Source: Siphonodentalium dalli
Taxonomy: Eukaryota; Mollusca; Scaphopoda; Gadilida; Siphonodentaliidae
NCBI GenBank assembly: GCA_032622095.1
Contig: CP136069.1
Location: forward strand, 199,053,239-199,117,238
Direction: 5' to 3'
Length of the DNA: 64,000 nt
A program made the position numbers and the translations under genes. The notes under the pieces are model-generated. The model saw nothing but the letters and a program-made list of their open reading frames with translations, did not search any database and was not told the DNA's origin. Of the stretch, positions 22,544-36,901 are shown piece by piece. The stretch's first letter is position 1. Each line of letters opens with the position of its first letter.

Positions 22544-23289
22544 TCTATTATATATTTGAGGAAAGTTTGTGGTCTGTGCGTGTGGGTGTGTGTGTGTGTG
22601 TATGTGTGTGTGTGTTTCCGCGATGGAATCGGAAACGGCTAACCGATTTTGACGAAACTTGGTACGGGTATGTAGTTTGACCTGAGGACTAACATGGGTA
22701 TATCCGTTTGCCCGTGCGGCGTGACCTTGACCTTCAAATGACCTTGAACTCAAGTTCTCCGCTGAGCCGATTTTCACCAAATTTGGTATGTGGGGGTAGT
22801 TTCAGGCGCTGAGCAATTTCGTCACACCCGGATGCCCGTGCGGCGTGAACTTGAGATTTTAAATGACATTGAACTGTATCTGGGTATCCACTGGGCCGAT
22901 TTCCACCATTTTTTGGGGGTGTTGGTGTAGATGGGGATGCCAACAAATTTCGTCTCACCCACATGCCGTCAGACAGGTACCCAGCTAAAACCTAATGTAT
23001 AGTTTGTGACTTTTGTCTGTTAGATATGGCCGGGAAAACTTCCGGACGGATTTCGACGAAACTTGATACCTAAGTGTACGTTTGTCCGGGAAGTGTTTTG
23101 GACGGGTCAAAGTGTGATGCTTGATCTTAAAAATGGTCGATTCAAGATCAAATCGGGTAATAGTGGCGGATTTCGACGAAATTCGATAGCTAGGGATACT
23201 TTTGTCCGGGCAGTGTTTTGGACTGCTTAACTCGTAACCCCGACCTGACATTGACATTCAAAACGGTAAATTCAAGGTCAAATCTGGTC
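22544..23289 (+). repeat. Helitron-like repeat cluster (unit 3)
   Basis: Same content as in unit 1. A tagctatgg to tagatatgg change at about 23024 is private to this unit. Confidence 0.6.
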
Positions 23290-23641
23290 AAATTTCGCAT
23301 AACTAGATCCGACGAAGCACCATAGGTCGCCTCGCATATATAAGAGAATGCATTGGCTTAACAATTTTTCTTCTGTCTGTGGTCTGCTGTTATTACCTGT
23401 ATATGTCCCTCTAAATGAACATTAGACTGTCTCAATGTATACATATATAACTGAATGTGTTAGTCCACTTAGTCTAGTAGGGTTACAGTAATGTGGAACA
23501 CTCCGTTGGGGAAATATGATGGGATCGGAGAGTACTCTTCCTCACAGTAGTTATCCTCGTAATTTTATACCCAAATTGGGCACCCCACGGTGTCATTCTT
23601 ATAGATACATTGATTATATACAGTGATTCAGACCGTGTCAA

Positions 23642-24905
23642 ACTTAACACTGCCATCATGTTCATAACGTGAGGAAATCATTCATAGAGTACAGTCCCTG
23701 CTACGATGGACTTAACACTGCCATCATGTTCTCAACATGTGAGGAAATCACTTATAGAGTTCATACCCCTGCTACGATGGACTTAACACTACCATCATGT
23801 TCATAACATGTGAGGAAATCACTCATAGAGTTCAGTCCCTGCTACGATGGACTTAACACTGCCATCATGTTCATAACATGTGAGGAAATCACTCATAGAG
23901 TTCAGTCCCCTGCTACGATGGACTTAACACTGCCATCATTTTCATAACATGAGTGGAAATCACTCATAGAGTTCAGTCCCTGCTACGATGGACTTAACAC
24001 TGCCATCATGTTCATAACATGTGAGGAAATCACTCATAGAGTTCAGTCCCTGCTACGATGGACTTAACACTGCTATCATGTTCATAACGTGAGGAAATCA
24101 CTCATAGAGTTCAGTCCCCTGTTACGATGGACTTAACACTGCCATCATGTTCATAACGTGAGGAAATCACTCATAGAGTTCAGTCCCCTGTTACGATGGA
24201 CTTAACACTGCCACCATGTTCATAACGTGAGGAAATCACTCATAGAGGTCAGTCCCCTGCTACGATGGACTTAACACTGCCATCATGTTCATAACGTGAG
24301 GAAATCACTCATAGATTTTAGTCCCCTGCTACGATGGACTTAACGCTGCCATCATGTTCATAACGTGAGGAAATCACTCATAGAGTTCAGTCCCCTGTTA
24401 CGATGGACTTAACACTGCCATCATATGTTCATAATGTGAGGAAATCACTCATAAAGTTCAGTCCCCTCTTACGATGGACTTAACACTGCCATCATGTGTT
24501 CATAACGTGAGGAAATCACTCATAGAGTTCAGTCCCCAGCTACGATGGACTTAACACTGCCATCATATTCATAACGTGCGGAAATCACTCATAGAGTTCA
24601 GTTCCCTGTTGCGATGGACTTAACACTGCCATCATGTTCATAACGTGAGGAAATCACTCATATAGTTCAGTCCCCTGCTACGATGGACTTAACACTGCCA
24701 TCATGTTCATAACGTGAGGAAATCACTCATAGAGTTCAGTCCCCTGCTACGATGGACTTAACACTGCCATCATGTGTTCATAACGTGAGGAAATCACTCA
24801 TAGAGTTCAGTCCCCTTCTACGATGGACTTAACACTGCCATCATGTGTTCATAACGTGAGGAAATCACTCATAGAGTTCAGCCCCCTGCTACGATGGACT
24901 TAACA
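23642..24905 (+). repeat. 70-bp minisatellite, 18 copies (unit 3)
   Basis: Variant order is the same as in unit 2, including the tcatatagttcag variant near 24657. Confidence 0.95.
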
Positions 24906-25962
24906 ATGGCGCTCAATGGGTGTGCATCACCGACTTCAACTGTAGAACTTCAATCTGTTTCTAGGTTTCCCATGGCAGTTGAGGCCTATTCAGACTGAGT
25001 GTGAATTCGGTGATGCTATCCCGCCTTGTGGAATAGTGTCATTAAATTCACATTTTGGTGACCTCATTATGCAAATGTTAGACACACTAAATTCAGGCTT
25101 TGCTGTTTCATATTATTTTCTTAACCACCACTTATCCAGGTGAAGAAAAATTGGGGGGTATATTGGACTGAGTTTGTCTTCTGCCTGTCAGGCGGTCCTT
25201 CTATACGCCTGTTGTGATGTCTATAAATCCGTCTATCAACAATTGTTTTCTTCTCCATATTAAAGACCGAATGTGTTCATATGTTTTGGTGTGCATGTTC
25301 CCTAGGTGACTTACAATCAGATTTGTTCAAATAAGTTCACCAGATCAAATAGGTCATAAGCCAGGGCCATAACTCTTTCCCTCCATAGTAATTCTTAAAA
25401 CAATATCTTCTCAAGAACAATTGGGCCTATACAGCTTATATTTGGCATGGAGGAGCCTTGGGTGACCGGGGTTCAGGTTTGTTCAAATGGGGTAATTTTT
25501 AGGAAATGAGGCCCCCAGAGGGTGAATTCGGTGATGCTAGCCCACCCTGCGGAATAGTGTCATTAAATTCACCATTTGGGGATCTCATTCTGCAAAGGTC
25601 AGACACACTAAATATATATAAAAGAATCAATGGACAAGAGAAAAAATTATTTGAAATAACTAATATTCATCAATAGCTTTTTACAAAATATGGCAACAGA
25701 CTATTTTTAAGCTTATTCAACACGTAATACCAAGTCATCAACTTTCAAGTCATCAACTTTTCAATTTTCCATCACTATTATTAAATATCAGTAATTCGAT
25801 CCGAAACCATACAACTACTTTCATAATTATCTCAATTCAGAGATATCACATGTACTTGTGGCTACATATACATGTTATAGATGTATTAGTCATTTATGAT
25901 AAAATAATTATTCGTTTTTGTTTTTGTTTGATTACCTGTCATTAGTCGACAGTTTTATTATA

Positions 25963-26649
25963 TCTCATATATATTTTGAAGACCTCTGTTTGTTTGTTTG
26001 TCTGTCTGTCATTTATACAAATCTACGATTCTCGACCGATCGGGACGAAACTTGGAACGTGTGTGTAGTTTGACTAGGCGGTGAACGTTGTCGTATTGGC
26101 GAGCCCGTGCGGTGCCCGCTTCGCGCATGCGCAGACGAGATCTCGGAAACGGGTGGAGCTATCGACTTGAAATTTGCTATGTGAATGTATCTTGCCCCGG
26201 ATACGAATTTTATCGGGTCGCCGAGCCCGTGCGACACCAGCTTCGCGCATGCGCAGACGAGATCTCGGAAACGGGTGGAGCTATCGACTTGAAATTTGCT
26301 ATGTGAATGTATCTTGCCCCGGATACGAATTGTATCGGGTCGCCGAGCCCTTGCGACGCCAGCTTCGCGCATGCGCAGACCAGATCTCGGAAACGGGTAG
26401 AGCTATCGACTTGAAATTTGGTTTTTGAATAGCCCGGATGAATAGCCCGGATATCGGAAACGGGTGGAGCTATCGACTTGAAATTTGCTATGTGAATGTA
26501 TCTTGCCCCGGATACGAATTTTATCGGGTCTCCGAGCCCGTGCGACGCCAGCTTCGCGCATGCGCAGACCAGATCTCGGAAACGAGTGGAGCTATCGACT
26601 TGAAATTTGGTTTTTGAATAGCCCGGACAACGTCGGGCTCATCGGCTAG
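25963..26649 (+). mobile_element. Extra Helitron A-type copy, 687 bp (unit 3 only)
   Basis: Complete element from TCTCATATA to ggctcatcggCTAG. It is visibly diverged from the 502-bp copy (cttggaacgtg for cttggtacgtg, gactaggcggtgaacg for gaccaggcggtcgtcg). It has additional 122-bp repeats (tcgac starts at 26162, 26284, 26406, 26473 and 26595), the fourth truncated after a short gaatagcccggat duplication. Its CTAG directly abuts the TCTC of the next copy. Confidence 0.88.
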
Positions 26650-27151
26650 TCTCATATATATTTTGAAGACCTCTGTTTGTTTGTCTGTCTGTCTGTCTGT
26701 CATTTATACAAATCTACGATTCTCGATCGATCGGGACGAAACTTGGTACGTGTGTGTAGTTTGACCAGGCGGTCGTCGTTGTCGTATTGGCGAGCCCGTG
26801 CGGCGCCCGCTTCGCGCATGCGCAGACGAGTTCTCGGAAACGGGTGGAGCTATCGACTTGAAATTTGCTATATGAATGCATCTTGACCCGGATACGAATT
26901 TTATCGGGTCGCCGAGCCCGTGCGACGCCAGCTTCGCACATGCGCAGACGAGATCTCGGAAACGGGTGGAGCTATCGACTTGAAATTTGGTATGTGAATG
27001 TATCTTGCCCCGGATACGAATTTTATCGGGTCGCCGAGTCCGTGCGACGCCAACTTCGCGCATGCGCAGACCAGATCTCGGAAACGGGTAGAGCTATCGA
27101 CTTGAAATTTTGTTTTTTAATAGCCCGGACAACGTCGGGCTCATCGGCTAG
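26650..27151 (+). mobile_element. Helitron A, 502 bp (unit 3, downstream member of dimer)
   Basis: The resident copy orthologous to those in the other units. Nothing separates it from the upstream copy. It is followed by the same host sequence, tgttatatatttgg. Confidence 0.88.
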
Positions 27152-28336
27152 TTGTTATATATTTGGATACACGACGATTATTATATTGTTATATCCAATA
27201 AAATAATTGAATTGAGAATTGAAATACAGGCTTGGCTGTTCCAATATTATTTTCTTAACCACCACTTATCCAGGTGAAATCATACCCTGATTTTTCAAAG
27301 AAAAATTGGGGGGTATATTGGATATTGGGGGGTATATTGATATTACTAGATGAATGGATATCATAGATGGTGATTTCACATTTGTTCTAATATGGCCAGA
27401 TATAAGAGAATTAAATCTTCTCTATGTTGTTTGGTACTGGTATAATAATAATATTGATCTCTATGCAGCCTGGGTTGGGGCAATATTTGAGGCAATGGGG
27501 AGGGAGTGTAGAGGGGGTGGAGTTTTGACCCCCTACTTTAATCAAAATTTAAACAGTTATAAATTTTATGCCTGATACAACATTAGTTGTACATGTAGAT
27601 TGGATGTTCACACCAAAAATAGGTTAGAATTGTTCTCATAGTTTATTTTCTTCCCACCATGTATGTTTTTAAATCAGCAGTCCATATGTTCCTACTTCGG
27701 GTTAAACTGTTGGACAGAATTGGCCTCAAATTTAAACTTTATGGGGGTGTCAGGTTGGCAATTTTCAAACGTTTGAGATCTTGAAGTACTGGTACCAGTT
27801 GTAAAGTTCAACCTAAGAGGGATGTGCAAAAGGATTTTCGTGAACTTAGTACTGTGGTATGGTTGTCTTCTTTAAAAGGTAAGAGGTTTGGAGATTTGTC
27901 AGTGGTGCGCAATTAGAAAGTTCAAGGCGAGGAGCCTTGTTCATCTGAGAACATCCAGCTATGTCCATGTTTAGAACTACTTGTCTTAAGTGATTTTGTC
28001 GAGTATTGACTGTTGTAACTTGTAGTCTTCAGAGTCCCAGTCTTTACAGTCTGGTAGGCGACCCACAGTCATTGACTGTCTTGTAAGCAACTTAGAAAAA
28101 AAAGACTACCAAAGATACCTTTATTTGCGAGCTACTATTCGACGAAACTTCCGCCCACAACCGCTTCGTAACTAGGCCACGAATTCGGGGTAGAAACGTG
28201 ACGTCATAAACGAATGGTACGTTACGTTGAGTTAGTTTTCTATATGACATTATTAATATTCTTTCTATATACTGCTTCGACTAAATTTGACTCGCTAAAG
28301 TAATAGAACACAGACCTAGACTAGTAGTATATAGTT

Positions 28337-30710
28337 ATGGATTCAATTAGTTCTAGAAGGTAAGCTCAAATTATATTTATATTTAATTTAATTAGAATGA
28401 AAGATGAATTATTTATTCGCGATTGTAATACGATGTAAATTTCGCGATTATATATAGCGCGCGATAACTATATATAACGAAATTAAGAAATTTTGGGTGT
28501 TTCGAGGGAGAACTCATCGTTTATTGCGCATCCCTTTATCACAAAGGCTGGAGTGCTCACAACTGGACTGAGCATGTCTCGTTAATGATGAATTAATGGG
28601 ATATCTATGTTATCAAACGAATATGTTAATTTCAGTAGCGGAAGACACAATTTGGAAATGGACTTCGAACTAAAGAAGATCGCAAATTCCGCAGCATTCG
28701 GTTCGGGTGATGATGTAATGGAGACCTGGACTCATCTGACTGCATTCAGCTCGTGTGGCGATGTAATGGAGGCCTGGACACCCCTGACTGCGATGATGGA
28801 ATGTGATGGTGAGTATATTAAGGGGGGGGTGGGTCAAGTGGCCAATTTTAATGGGGATTTCCATGCAAATGTTATATGCGAATCAGTTGTCGGGGAACGA
28901 AAGCAGCCATACCGGTATAAACAGGCGTCACGAACATTCAACTGGCATTTATTTTTTCCACTCGTTTTCAATTCCACATATCTGCATAGACTCCAGCCAA
29001 CAATTAATTTCAATTAATTATACTTCTTTATGTTTAAACATATTTTTATCGTAATATAATATTACAAGAGGGATCGGGGCACAAGTTTTGAAAACTTACC
29101 TTTCTTTACTGGCGATATACACTGAGATCGCGCTATTTGCACAAATGAGTATAGTGTTTATTTTTTCATCCTCTCAGATATATCTGTCTCCATTCCGGAT
29201 AACTGTCTGGTGGAAGCTGTTGATAACGTGTGTCAATCTGCACCAAACTACGGATGGCTGTTTGGAAACAGAGGTAAGCTTGTTACCAGGCCCCAGGGGG
29301 TGGATTTAGTGACGCAACATGCTCAGACCTTTGAAAGTATCTTTATTATCAAATTAACTAGATTTTTAGTTCCTTTACAAACTTTACAAAAAAAGTTCAT
29401 TTTTCATTTTTAGTTTAGTTCTCTATATCCCCAGATTGGCAGACGACATAATAATAGAGGTGTCCAATGAGCACGTCACCATCTGTGAACTTAAATTTGA
29501 GTCTATATATGTCTCCCATAGCAAATGAGGCCATGTAGAATGAGGTCCATACACATATGGGCAATTTAGTGATGTTAGCCCGCTGTCTCCCACTGGGAAT
29601 CATTCTGCACATGACCAGCACCATATTTTGACTGTTGCCTCACTAAATCGCTCCATGTATGTCTTATTCGATGATAACTGTGCAAGGCCTACTGAATTTA
29701 AATAAAATCTCTATGCAATGTAGAAAATGTAGAAAAACAATATTGTTCCCGTCTTATGTTTAGGTCATATTATATGTATTATATATGTGATGTGGTGTGT
29801 AAGATACCATGCACGTAAAGCTCACATTACACCAATATAATATTGTTCACGCTATATTGGCTTCCGGTTTCCAGATTAATAGTGTGGTCGTGGGAGAGTT
29901 GAACCCAGAAGAAATTGAATACAAATTGGTGTCATTCGGATCGACGCGAAACAACACCAGGAACAAAATATCCATATTATAAGTTCAAGATGCCCGCAAT
30001 GACTTACAAGTCATCAAAAACTGTGCACCATAATACCTCAAACATAACATATATGCATATGTACAACCGAGGCATCTCAGGTCCGATGACTTAATGCTCT
30101 TATATACCGTACCCTAAGGTTGATAGTAGTTTCAGTGACATGTCGTATATTCCATAGCCGGACCGACTCTCTGGAATGATCACCCGCAGCCGCCCTGGAT
30201 ATGATGAATTCAAATGTCTTTTGAAAACTCTTCTGAACACTTGGGCGTGGAACTTTACTGAACTAGCTATTAATGCGGGCTACATAATGATCCCTTGTTT
30301 AAACTTGAAATTTGTGAATTTATTTTAATGTTGTGCCTTGAAACCTCGGTGATATGTGCGCAAAACAAGAAATGTGTCATATGATATAATGTCTAATCTA
30401 TACATTTAATAGGAGATAATCTATATAGAGACGTCGTTTGTTGCCCCTATGTGTTGTTGTTGTTGTTTTATTCTATATTTTGTTCTCTAGTTGTTGTTTT
30501 TTCTTACATTCCTTATTTTTCTTCCTTTCTTTCATTTGCGCATACAATTTCAATGATGGATATTTCTCTTTTTCAGACGAGACAAATAACGAAATCATCG
30601 TGGGAGGTAATGACCTAATCATTCCCAGAAAAATCAATAAATGCAGAAGAATTGCCCGGGCAGTTAGAAGAAGTTTCGGATGCATCAGGAGAGATTACAC
30701 ATTACAGTAA
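28337..30710 (+). CDS. Unknown four-exon gene, copy 3
   Basis: Exons 28337-28359, 28636-28808, 29178-29273 and 30577-30710. The predicted protein is identical to copy 1. The intron 2 G run is 8 long. A few single-base changes lie in introns only, such as gggtggattt for gggtgaattt just after the exon 3 donor. Confidence 0.72.
30102..30244 (+). pseudogene. Non-LTR RT fragment (unit 3)
   Basis: Same dead fragment, in intron 3 of gene copy 3. Confidence 0.6.
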
Positions 30711-30762
30711 AACATAATTGATGATATAAATACTAATTTATGCCTTGGGTGAAGTGGTGGGA

Positions 30763-30873
30763 ACGATTTTCCAGAGGTTGTGTCTTTTGAACAACACACA
30801 GGACCATTGACCAAGGCCGCATGTAAATAGTCCTACTTGCTGTTCATAATACACCATCGAGGGAAAATAGCGC
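30763..30873. repeat. Palindromic repeat copy a (unit 3)
   Basis: Same as 7389-7499. Confidence 0.6.
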
Positions 30874-31079
30874 TCGCTATATTGCACCCAAGGCTGTCAA
30901 TGTGTGTCAGTGAGTACGGATTGAAACACAAAAGTACTGACATTCAATATATGACAAATTCTTACACATCTTACTAATATTTGGCCAAATACATACCCAT
31001 TTCTTTATGATTGCATTGGCTACACAGATGCGTGTCTTTAACAGTTTCATAACGGGAGTAGCATTAAAGACCATGTGTC

Positions 31080-31142
31080 AGTGCATTATCTTATATATGC
31101 GAGTCTCCCATAAGGACCCTCGCATATATAAGAGAATGCACT
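31080..31142. repeat. Palindrome H1 (unit 3)
   Basis: Identical arms to 7706-7768. Confidence 0.85.
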
Positions 31143-31688
31143 TGCTTGCAAGGTCAATGTAAATATTGTGAGGCCACTGTATTTTAAGAGAATGCATTAA
31201 TTGGCACAGGGTTTTCGCAAAATTTCAGGAAGCTCCTGCCATGGAAGGGTTATCATCTTATCTGTGCATGATCGTCCATCCGGGTATCGAACTGGGGTCT
31301 TGGATCAATAGATGGATCATCTGGGGACGGTGGTCGCTGTTTGTCCCTGGGTCAGCCCATGGATGTGTCGGAGCACTGGTCGAGTGCATACGAATGACAG
31401 CTATCGTCCAACGGTTGGCCCAGTGGGCGGCCAAGATTGCTGTCTTAGGGTGCATCGGGTGGAGATCGAAGGGTGGGCGCTCTACTCGGAGTGAACACAT
31501 TTTTACTCGGCTCGAATTATTGTAAACAGTACGATCCATATACACATCAGAAAGACTTCTAATTAACTGTTCAACGCATATGTACGCTGGCACTATGGCA
31601 GACCACTTATTAATATTAGTGTTCAATGCAAAATGTTTAGTTCGTGTCTTTGGAAGATTGTGTGATTGCTCAGTTATTGTTTGTCAAT

Positions 31689-32834
31689 ATCATACGGCGT
31701 AATCTGAGAATTCATTGTGAGCACGGAGGATTCGATGTGATGCCAATGAGGGTTCTATAGCGTTTTTGGTTGTTTTGTTTTGCCTTTTGAGTAAAGTAGC
31801 GAGAACTCTTTTCCCGAGGTTGTGTCTTTTGAACAGCATGCAGGACTATTGACCAAGGCCGCAGGTAAATAGTTCTGCTTGCTAATCAGAATACACCATC
31901 GAGGGGGAAATATGGCTGGGTATTGCACACCAATGTGCATTTTTTGGTTATTAGTGGTAACTCATACAAAGAGGTTCACTGCTTGATAGTAAACATGTAA
32001 TTGCTAACATTTGGTCATTTTCCCGGTGGGGAGACCCTTCTCGCACACCTATAGACCGTCGAATAGGTGTGGATGGCACTGGGTATATATAATGCATATT
32101 CACTAGCCAGGTACTGCCAACAACAAAAATCAGTGCACTTGATAAATGGCTTTAAACACAAATATCAACGCGGAGGTGTTGTGATTATCAATATACAGAC
32201 ATCACAACACATATACCACGGATGCATGGCACTGTGGCCCATTTACGTCTCATGACGGGCACAGTTGCGAAAATTATTTTCAGGATGTCATGTCTTTTGA
32301 ATATCATGCAGGACTATTTACCAAAGCCGCAGGTAAATAGTCCGGCTTGTTGTTCAGAAGACATCATCGAGGGGGAACACTATTGAACACTATTGAACAC
32401 CAATTAAGGCAGTCAATACGTGTTGTATTGACACAATTCTCCCCAGGCAGCCGAGGGATACATACATCATAGTGCAAGTAAATACGCACATGTCTTAGAC
32501 AATGCAAAACTGTGACGGTTTAGTTGCAATAACCGAGCATTTTATCAAATGCACTTATTTTTTCGTTGAGAGTACAAAGCTAGTGAACAGGATATCAATA
32601 TACCCAGTGCCATATGTATGGCTTATACACATGTGAGAAGGTTCTCCCCATTGGGCAAACGACCAAATGTTATCATTTACATGTTTAGTATCAAGCAATG
32701 AACCTCTTTGTATATATGAGATACAAAACAAACAAAAAAAATCCACAAAACACGCTCAAACACTCGTTGGCACCACATCGAATCTTCCGTGCTCCCAACG
32801 AATCCTCGGATCGATTACGCAATGTGAACATGAT
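31689..32834. mobile_element. Foldback element (unit 3)
   Basis: Same structure, with a gacggttt change near 32517. Confidence 0.7.
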
Positions 32835-33075
32835 TTAGTTTGATCTTGTGTATATAATTTATTGTGATTTTTCTACATAAATGAGTTATTTCTTGTGTAT
32901 ATAATTCTATTATAGTAGTCTATAATAAATCAATTATTTCCTCTGACTTTATCATTACTTTTCTATTTATCCTTTGTATACTCATTGACGAGTAGATTCC
33001 TTAGGAAATGTTTCAGATAATATGTGACCCGCCATATCAAATCCAGTCGGAAGTCGGGATTTTTTTTACCCTGTG

Positions 33076-33142
33076 CCAATGCATTCTCTTATATATGCGA
33101 GTCGACCATAGGTCGCCTCGCATATATAAGAGAATGCATTGG
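33076..33142. repeat. Palindrome H2 (unit 3)
   Basis: Identical to 9705-9771. Confidence 0.95.
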
Positions 33143-33373
33143 CTTAACAATTTTTTATCATGTTTTTAAATAAATGTTTCTTACAATTTTGAAAACATAA
33201 AATAAAAAAAAACATCCATTACCCCGCAGGGAGCCCCACATATATATAGAAGCACATAGAAGAGTGTCGTCTGCTCATGTTTGTCTGGGGCTCTGTATGG
33301 GTGAAATTATAAATTTGTTAAAGAATACAAGAACAAATTATTAAAATTGTTGCTTTTCAAGTTTAGGCGTGAA

Positions 33374-33696
33374 TGACGTCATTAATTTTTACAATACCAT
33401 GAAACAGCATTTCGACGCAATGAAAATCCGGACAAGAAAAATGGGTTAAAAATCACGTGACTTCCGCTTCGCTTTCGCATAGAATCATGGGAACAATAAT
33501 ATCCCAAAAAGAAACGGTGACACAGAATCGGAAGTGGACCAACGGGATGGTTATAAAATTAACAACTTTAGTTTTTCTGAACAATTCCTATGTGATTTTG
33601 GCCTATAGATTAGTTTCGTTTGACCAATTTCGTTGGTTAGCTGAATAAAATCAGCGAAGACGTCATGACATGGTCCATGACGTCATTTGCGTCATT
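33374..33696. promoter_or_regulatory. CRE / E-box / ETS cluster (unit 3)
   Basis: All motifs retained. A private 41-bp deletion lies just downstream. Confidence 0.35.
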
Positions 33697-34055
33697 TGGT
33701 GTTGTGGGCTAGAATCCAGAAAAAATTGGTCTCCGCAGGAAACACTGATTTCACAAAAGATATATGCGAAAATAGCACAAGCAAACGTGCCTGCTTCAGA
33801 ATCAAATTACCACAGTTGAATAGCCAAGGATGTACCCTTTCCAACAATGTATAGCACGACATCGTGTGTTGCGCCGATGTTTACTTATGGTGTTTTGTAA
33901 TAACGATCCCGCCTTAGCTGCGTGTAATTTTCCTCCGGACAAATTGCTTAGCGAAAAATCCCCCTAATAGGCGGACAACATATTCAATAAGTTCCCGTCT
34001 CGCAACGATTTGGCCTCACAGACATATCAGCGGCTTATCAATTCCTTCGAGATAA

Positions 34056-34262
34056 ATGATTGAACCAATCTACCCTAACAAGGGGGATTTTTTCACGGTT
34101 GTATATCGCGCGAATAGTCATGGCTGGCTGCCAGGTATTCACACTCAACATCGGAACGCGGCTTATTATTTGAAATCATTTGTGAGCAGTGGTGGCGGCG
34201 AGGAAGTCATATTATATGACCATCATAACATGGGTCGCCTTCGCTGGAGAAGGTGGAATTAA
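34056..34262 (+). CDS. Doubtful 68-codon ORF (unit 3)
   Basis: Same as 10726-10932. Confidence 0.2.
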   Translation: MIEPIYPNKGDFFTVVYRANSHGWLPGIHTQHRNAAYYLKSFVSSGGGEEVILYDHHNMGRLRWRRWN

Positions 34263-34539
34263 GCCTCAACCAAATTTGTTGTCAAATTGATGTGGGGGGC
34301 TTATATGACCTTGACCTTGACCATAAGACGACCTTGACCTCTGTTGAAAGACATCTCACTTAAAGGGCCATTTTGCTAGATATGTGTTGCGATGTACGCG
34401 CTCATGTCAATATTCAGAGGCCTTTTATAGCTATCCGTTAGAAATATACCGGTATCGAGGCTCCTACATACCGAGTCTGTATCTGACGAACAGAAACATG
34501 GGAGTACGATATCAATTTAAACTTGACCTCCATAAAGAA

Positions 34540-35285
34540 TCTATTATATATTTGAGGAAAGTTTGTGGTCTGTGCGTGTGGGTGTGTGTGTGTGTGTATG
34601 TGTGTGTGTGTTTCCGCGATGGAATCGGAAACGGCTAACCGATTTTGACGAAACTTGGTACGGGTATGTAGTTTGACCTGAGGACTAACATGGGTATATC
34701 CGTTTGCCCGTGCGGCGTGACCTTGACCTTCAAATGACCTTGAACTCAAGTTCTCCGCTGAGCCGATTTTCACCAAATTTGGTATGTGGGGGTAGTTTCA
34801 GGCGCTGAGCAATTTCGTCACACCCGGATTCCCGTGCGGCGTGAACTTGAGATTTTAAATGACATTGAACTGTATCTGGGTATCCACTGGGCCGATTTCC
34901 ACCATTTTTTGGGGGTGTTGGTGTAGATGGGGATGCCAACAAATTTCGTCTCACCCACATGCCGTCAGACAGGTACCCAGCTAAAACCTAATGTATAGTT
35001 TGTGACTTTTGTCTGTTAGCTATGGCCGGGAAAACTTCCGGACGGATTTCGACGAAACTTGATACCTAAGTGTACGTTTGTCCGGGAAGTGTTTTGGACG
35101 GGTCAAAGTGTGATGCTTGATCTTAAAAATGGTCGATTCAAGATCAAATCGGGTAATAGTGGCGGATTTCGACGAAATTCGATAGCTAGGGATACTTTTG
35201 TCCGGGCAGTGTTTTGGACTGCTTAACTCGTAACCCCGACCTGACATTGACATTCAAAACGGTAAATTCAAGGTCAAATCTGGTC
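34540..35285 (+). repeat. Helitron-like repeat cluster (unit 4)
   Basis: Same content as in unit 1. A single-base deletion lies just upstream, at about 34471. Confidence 0.6.
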
Positions 35286-35637
35286 AAATTTCGCATAACT
35301 AGATCCGACGAAGCACCATAGGTCGCCTCGCATATATAAGAGAATGCATTGGCTTAACAATTTTTCTTCTGTCTGTGGTCTGCTGTTATTACCTGTATAT
35401 GTCCCTCTAAATGAACATTAGACTGTCTCAATGTATACATATATAACTGAATGTGTTAGTCCACTTAGTCTAGTAGGGTTACAGTAATGTGGAACACTCC
35501 GTTGGGGAAATATGATGGGATCGGAGAGTACTCTTCCTCACAGTAGTTATCCTCGTAATTTTATACCCAAATTGGGCACCCCACGGTGTCATTCTTATAG
35601 ATACATTGATTATATACAGTGATTCAGACCGTGTCAA

Positions 35638-36901
35638 ACTTAACACTGCCATCATGTTCATAACGTGAGGAAATCATTCATAGAGTACAGTCCCTGCTAC
35701 GATGGACTTAACACTGCCATCATGTTCTCAACATGTGAGGAAATCACTTATAGAGTTCATACCCCTGCTACGATGGACTTAACACTACCATCATGTTCAT
35801 AACATGTGAGGAAATCACTCATAGAGTTCAGTCCCTGCTACGATGGACTTAACACTGCCATCATGTTCATAACATGTGAGGAAATCACTCATAGAGTTCA
35901 GTCCCCTGCTACGATGGACTTAACACTGCCATCATTTTCATAACATGAGTGGAAATCACTCATAGAGTTCAGTCCCTGCTACGATGGACTTAACACTGCC
36001 ATCATGTTCATAACATGTGAGGAAATCACTCATAGAGTTCAGTCCCTGCTACGATGGACTTAACACTGCTATCATGTTCATAACGTGAGGAAATCACTCA
36101 TAGAGTTCAGTCCCCTGTTACGATGGACTTAACACTGCCATCATGTTCATAACGTGAGGAAATCACTCATAGAGTTCAGTCCCCTGTTACGATGGACTTA
36201 ACACTGCCACCATGTTCATAACTTGAGGAAATCACTCATAGAGGTCAGTCCCCTGCTACGATGGACTTAACACTGCCATCATGTTCATAACGTGAGGAAA
36301 TCACTCATAGATTTTAGTCCCCTGCTACGATGGACTTAACGCTGCCATCATGTTCATAACGTGAGGAAATCACTCATAGAGTTCAGTCCCCTGTTACGAT
36401 GGACTTAACACTGCCATCATATGTTCATAATGTGAGGAAATCACTCATAAAGTTCAGTCCCCTCTTACGATGGACTTAACACTGCCATCATGTGTTCATA
36501 ACGTGAGGAAATCACTCATAGAGTTCAGTCCCCAGCTACGATGGACTTAACACTGCCATCATATTCATAACGTGCGGAAATCACTCATAGAGTTCAGTTC
36601 CCTGTTGCGATGGACTTAACACTGCCATCATGTTCATAACGTGAGGAAATCACTCATAGAGTTCAGTCCCCTGCTACGATGGACTTAACACTGCCATCAT
36701 GTCCATAACGTGAGGAAATCACTCATAGAGTTCAGTCCCCTGCTACGATGGACTTAACACTGCCATCATGTGTTCATAACGTGAGGAAATCACTCATAGA
36801 GTTCAGTCCCCTTCTACGATGGACTTAACACTGCCATCATGTGTTCATAACGTGAGGAAATCACTCATAGAGTTCAGCCCCCTGCTACGATGGACTTAAC
36901 A
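35638..36901 (+). repeat. 70-bp minisatellite, 18 copies (unit 4)
   Basis: Variant order is the same as in units 2 and 3, with private single-base changes (aacttgagg near 36230, tgtccataac near 36700). Confidence 0.95.

Larger units (their letters stand above)
22270..34266 (+). repeat. Tandem array unit 3 (12.0 kb)
   Basis: Colinear with units 1 and 2. Two events are private to it: a second Helitron placed directly head-to-tail before the resident one (25963-26649), and a 41-bp deletion at about 33753 that removes the equivalent of 10383-10423, with a two-base (ca) microhomology at the junction. Confidence 0.95.
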
